DNA from: Calliphora vicina
Lineage: Eukaryota > Arthropoda > Insecta > Diptera > Calliphoridae
DNA: 64,000 bases
NCBI RefSeq assembly: GCF_958450345.1
Contig: NC_088783.1
Span: 24,493,701-24,557,700 of the forward strand
Reading direction: 5' to 3'
This document shows positions 61,688 through 64,000 of the stretch, piece after piece (position 1 is the first letter of the stretch; each line of letters starts with the position of its first letter). Both the position numbers and the translations under genes were made by a program. Below the pieces are notes generated by a model that searched no databases, was not told where the DNA came from, and worked only from the letters and a program-made list of their open reading frames with translations.

Positions 61688-62100
61688 TTATTTGGCCATA
61701 TTTTGGTGAATGAGCTCAATTTCCTTACTGTTATGAGTTTAAAGTAGAACCTAGTCAGAATATTATAGTCGCGATAATTCTAAATATACTCTGAAAGTTT
61801 CACTAAAATTGGAAAACGTTAAAACTTAAATAGTGAAGGTCAAATGTCAAATTATTTAATATTTTTAATTTCTAATGGAAAGATAGCAAAATGTTATATT
61901 TTTTGGGCTGATTTTTATGAAACTTAAAAAAAATGTAACATGAAGTCTAGTATTTATAAAAATAGATCAAAACTGCCCTTAATGGCACTTGGGGTTTAAA
62001 TGACACTCAACTTTTAAAATCACGAAGCCAAAAACTCATACACAAGTAAATATGGATATATTTTAAGTAAAAATGAGCTTTTGTTTTAATATTTCTAAAC
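61688..62100 (-). repeat. Right outer arm of the large palindrome
   Basis: TCACGAAGCCAAAAACTCAT and TTTTAAGTAAAAATGAGC near 62020-62090 are the reverse of the left arm at 58985-59035. Between 61690 and 62000 the match to the left arm is poor. Confidence 0.65.
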
Positions 62101-63940
62101 ATACATATGTATAACAACGAGAAAAAATTCAATAATAGTATAAATTTTTTAAGCAGACAGTGTTTTGTATTCAATTAGTTCACAAATATAAGAACGTGTA
62201 TTAATGCCCTTAATACTAATGACATCTTAAAAATAAGAACATATTCATGAAACTAGTATCTCGCCTAGTTAATCGTAGAAATAAATCTAAAATTCATTAA
62301 CAATTGATTATCACGGCCATTAATTTTCACCTAGCTCTCTATTGTCAAATGTTACAAATATGACAACTAACATGTTAAGCCAGCGTAGTGTAGTGTTCAA
62401 CTGGTCCAGCAAAACAAATGAATAAGAATAAAAAATCAATAAATATTAATAACAAAAACTGAATACAACAAAAAAAAACTAACACGGTAATACAACATGT
62501 ATGAAGATGATGATGAAAAATAACCAATGTCACTTTATAAGACTACTGCTCTACCAGTAGCTCTAAGAGCTGCATACATGACACAAAAGGCAATCTAGCT
62601 GGTATAAAATGAAATTTTCATTTCACTAAGCAAAGCTTTAGAAAACTCAGTCAGACACACGAACAAAAGCAGCTATCTAGCAATACAATGGAAAAGCAAG
62701 CCCACCAACAACCTTTTTCATATTAAAAAAAAATTGGTTCATAGTTAAAGATAAATGTTAAATGTGGAGACAACTTAAAATCTATATTTTTTGTATTACT
62801 TCGTGAATGCAGCAGGGTATGGGGGCAGCGGTAGTCGTACGACTGTCACACATAAGTGTGACAATAAAACCAACAAAAAATACAGCAGCAACAAAAATTT
62901 AATCCGGGATTGAATTGAATTCATTTTTTATATTTTTCTTTTTGTTACAAATTTTTTTGTTTCGTAAAAGAACGAGTTACTTTTTTTGGAAAAAAAAAAT
63001 GTTAAATAGAATCCTACTGAATATATTTTGTTGGAATTTTTCGTTTTCCATTTCAAACACACCAAAAAAAGAACAACAACGAAATAATGCTTTATATTTT
63101 TCTTTTATATGACTGGAAATAAAAAATAAATGTCACAACACCACGATTTTATTGTAAAACAATATTTTCAATACCCAGTAGCTGTTTGTTGTTGTTGTTG
63201 CTGTTCTTATTCAATAAAGAGTTTTATATTCGAATAAAAAAGAACTTAATCTGTTTATCTTAAGTACTGACAATCAGTTTTAAAAATGGACAACAACAGA
63301 TTTTATTTTCAATAAAATAATTGTTAAAACATTTATACGTACATTCAGACATTCAGACATACATAAATACATTAAATATGGTAGCCAAATTTTTTATCAA
63401 TGAATTTAACGAACAAAAAAACACAATAAAACTTAAGTGAATATCAAAGAAAATTGGAGCAGCATTTAAAAAGATTATTTAAATTGAAAGCTTAAAACTT
63501 AAAATTAAAAAATAAATAAAAATCAATTGTAGAAATACTAGTAGGCAGCCAAGATTGATCATAGAAAAAGCTAAAAATATGTCGTCACATTAATTGATCT
63601 AATGGAATTTTAAAATCTATATTCAGTCTTGCTTTCTTGTGTTCAACCCATAATAGAGTTTTAAATTTGTATATTTTTCGATATTGTTAAACTTCTTAGA
63701 ACCATATCTTACATGGTTCATATTTTATATATGTACCTCTAAATTTAAACAACTTTGTTATTTTTGAGAAAAATGTTCTCGATGCTAATTTTGAAACCGA
63801 TCCTAAGAAATGGGGTTTCATCTGAAACAATTTAAAATTTTTCTTTCTTGTATTATTTAAGACAAATATGCAAAATTAATTAAATTAAAGAGTTCAAGGC
63901 TTTTCTTAGTTGCGATGAGCTTAGATACCGGGCTACAAAG
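62101..63940. other. Non-coding AT-rich DNA
   Basis: No gene is recognised. CAA/CAG tracts lie near 62880-62900 and GTT tracts near 63185-63205. A somewhat GC-richer patch at 62370-62720 contains TATAAAA at 62603, discussed among the rejected items. Confidence 0.5.
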
Positions 63941-63949
63941 TTTAAGCCC

Positions 63950-64000
63950 CGCTTATGAAAATCATTTTAACGAGCATGTTGGTATCCACAAAAAATGCAA
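63950..64000 (+). repeat. Possible family A fragment at window edge
   Basis: CGCTTATGAAAATCATTTTAACGAGCAT followed by GTTGGTATCCAC resembles the family A segment CGCTTCCGAAAATCACTTTAACG...GTTGGTATACAC. It continues beyond the window. Confidence 0.45.

Noticed and set aside
62603..62660. TATAAAA followed by TCAGTCAG as a possible promoter
   Set aside because: The initiator-like TCAGT is about 46 bases from the TATA start instead of about 30, and no coding exon follows.
1..64000. tRNA, rRNA or CRISPR array
   Set aside because: No paired A/B boxes with a cloverleaf or ribosomal core motif was noticed, and the tandem arrays have long decayed units without spacers, so they are not CRISPR.

Overview
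This 64 kb window is AT-rich, repeat-laden, essentially gene-free nuclear DNA from an insect, most likely a higher (calyptrate-type) fly. That assignment is an inference. It rests on mauritiana-type mariner relics, abundant CAA/CAG and TGGC microsatellites, and families of short non-autonomous repeats of the kind that fill the large intergenic regions and introns of flies. I found no intact protein-coding gene, tRNA, rRNA or LTR retrotransposon. Every open frame is short (130 codons or less) and is either a repeat by-product or a fragment of a dead transposase. The unique-looking DNA between repeats could be intergenic, or one or more very long introns.

Layout: 0-1.5 kb unique; 1.5-2.3 kb mariner relic (minus); 4.4-5.5 kb Tigger/jerky-type pogo relic; 5.5-6.6 kb repeat family D and a relative; 8.8-9.6 kb 180-bp tandem array broken by a palindromic MITE; 10.0-10.2 kb family D fragment; 11.8-14.5 kb mariner scrap, a Tc1/mariner-type MITE (E1), then family B carrying a nested Helentron-like insertion with its own ~110-bp tandem array; 16.6-18.0 kb an unclassified block split by a piggyBac-type MITE; 18.1-19.1 kb inverted family B; 22.1-23.8 kb a Transib-like element containing a hAT element; 24.0 kb MITE E2; 26.9-27.8 kb family D with MITE E3 inside; 28.3-29.1 kb an IS630-Tc1-mariner transposase relic; 30.6-31.8 kb mariner relic with an internal duplication; 33.6-35.6 kb inverted pair of family A, truncated family D, mariner relic; 36.4-37.6 kb family A split by family B; 41.6-43.3 kb a perfect hairpin, a LINE reverse-transcriptase scrap and fragments of families I, A and C; 45.0-47.6 kb a three-level nest (family A, hAT, small MITE); 49.0 kb truncated family A; 50.5-55.5 kb small MITE, two family F elements, one with a nested palindromic MITE; 57.7-62.1 kb rearranged family F followed by a ~3 kb palindromic region.

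Family letters are mine, for this report only. Several insertions can be defined to the base from target-site duplications: CCTATGAC and CTAATTAG for two hATs, CGACG for the Transib-like element, TTAA for the piggyBac MITE, and TA for five Tc1/mariner-type or TA-inserting MITEs. These nests give a relative order of insertion. The most interesting structures are long, well-conserved inverted repeats (33.6-34.75, 41.65-41.75, 51.9-52.3 and 59.0-62.1 kb), which would form hairpin RNA if transcribed, and two otherwise different repeat families (A and D) that share one 3' architecture. All homologies were judged by eye from motifs and target sites. No alignments or database searches were run.
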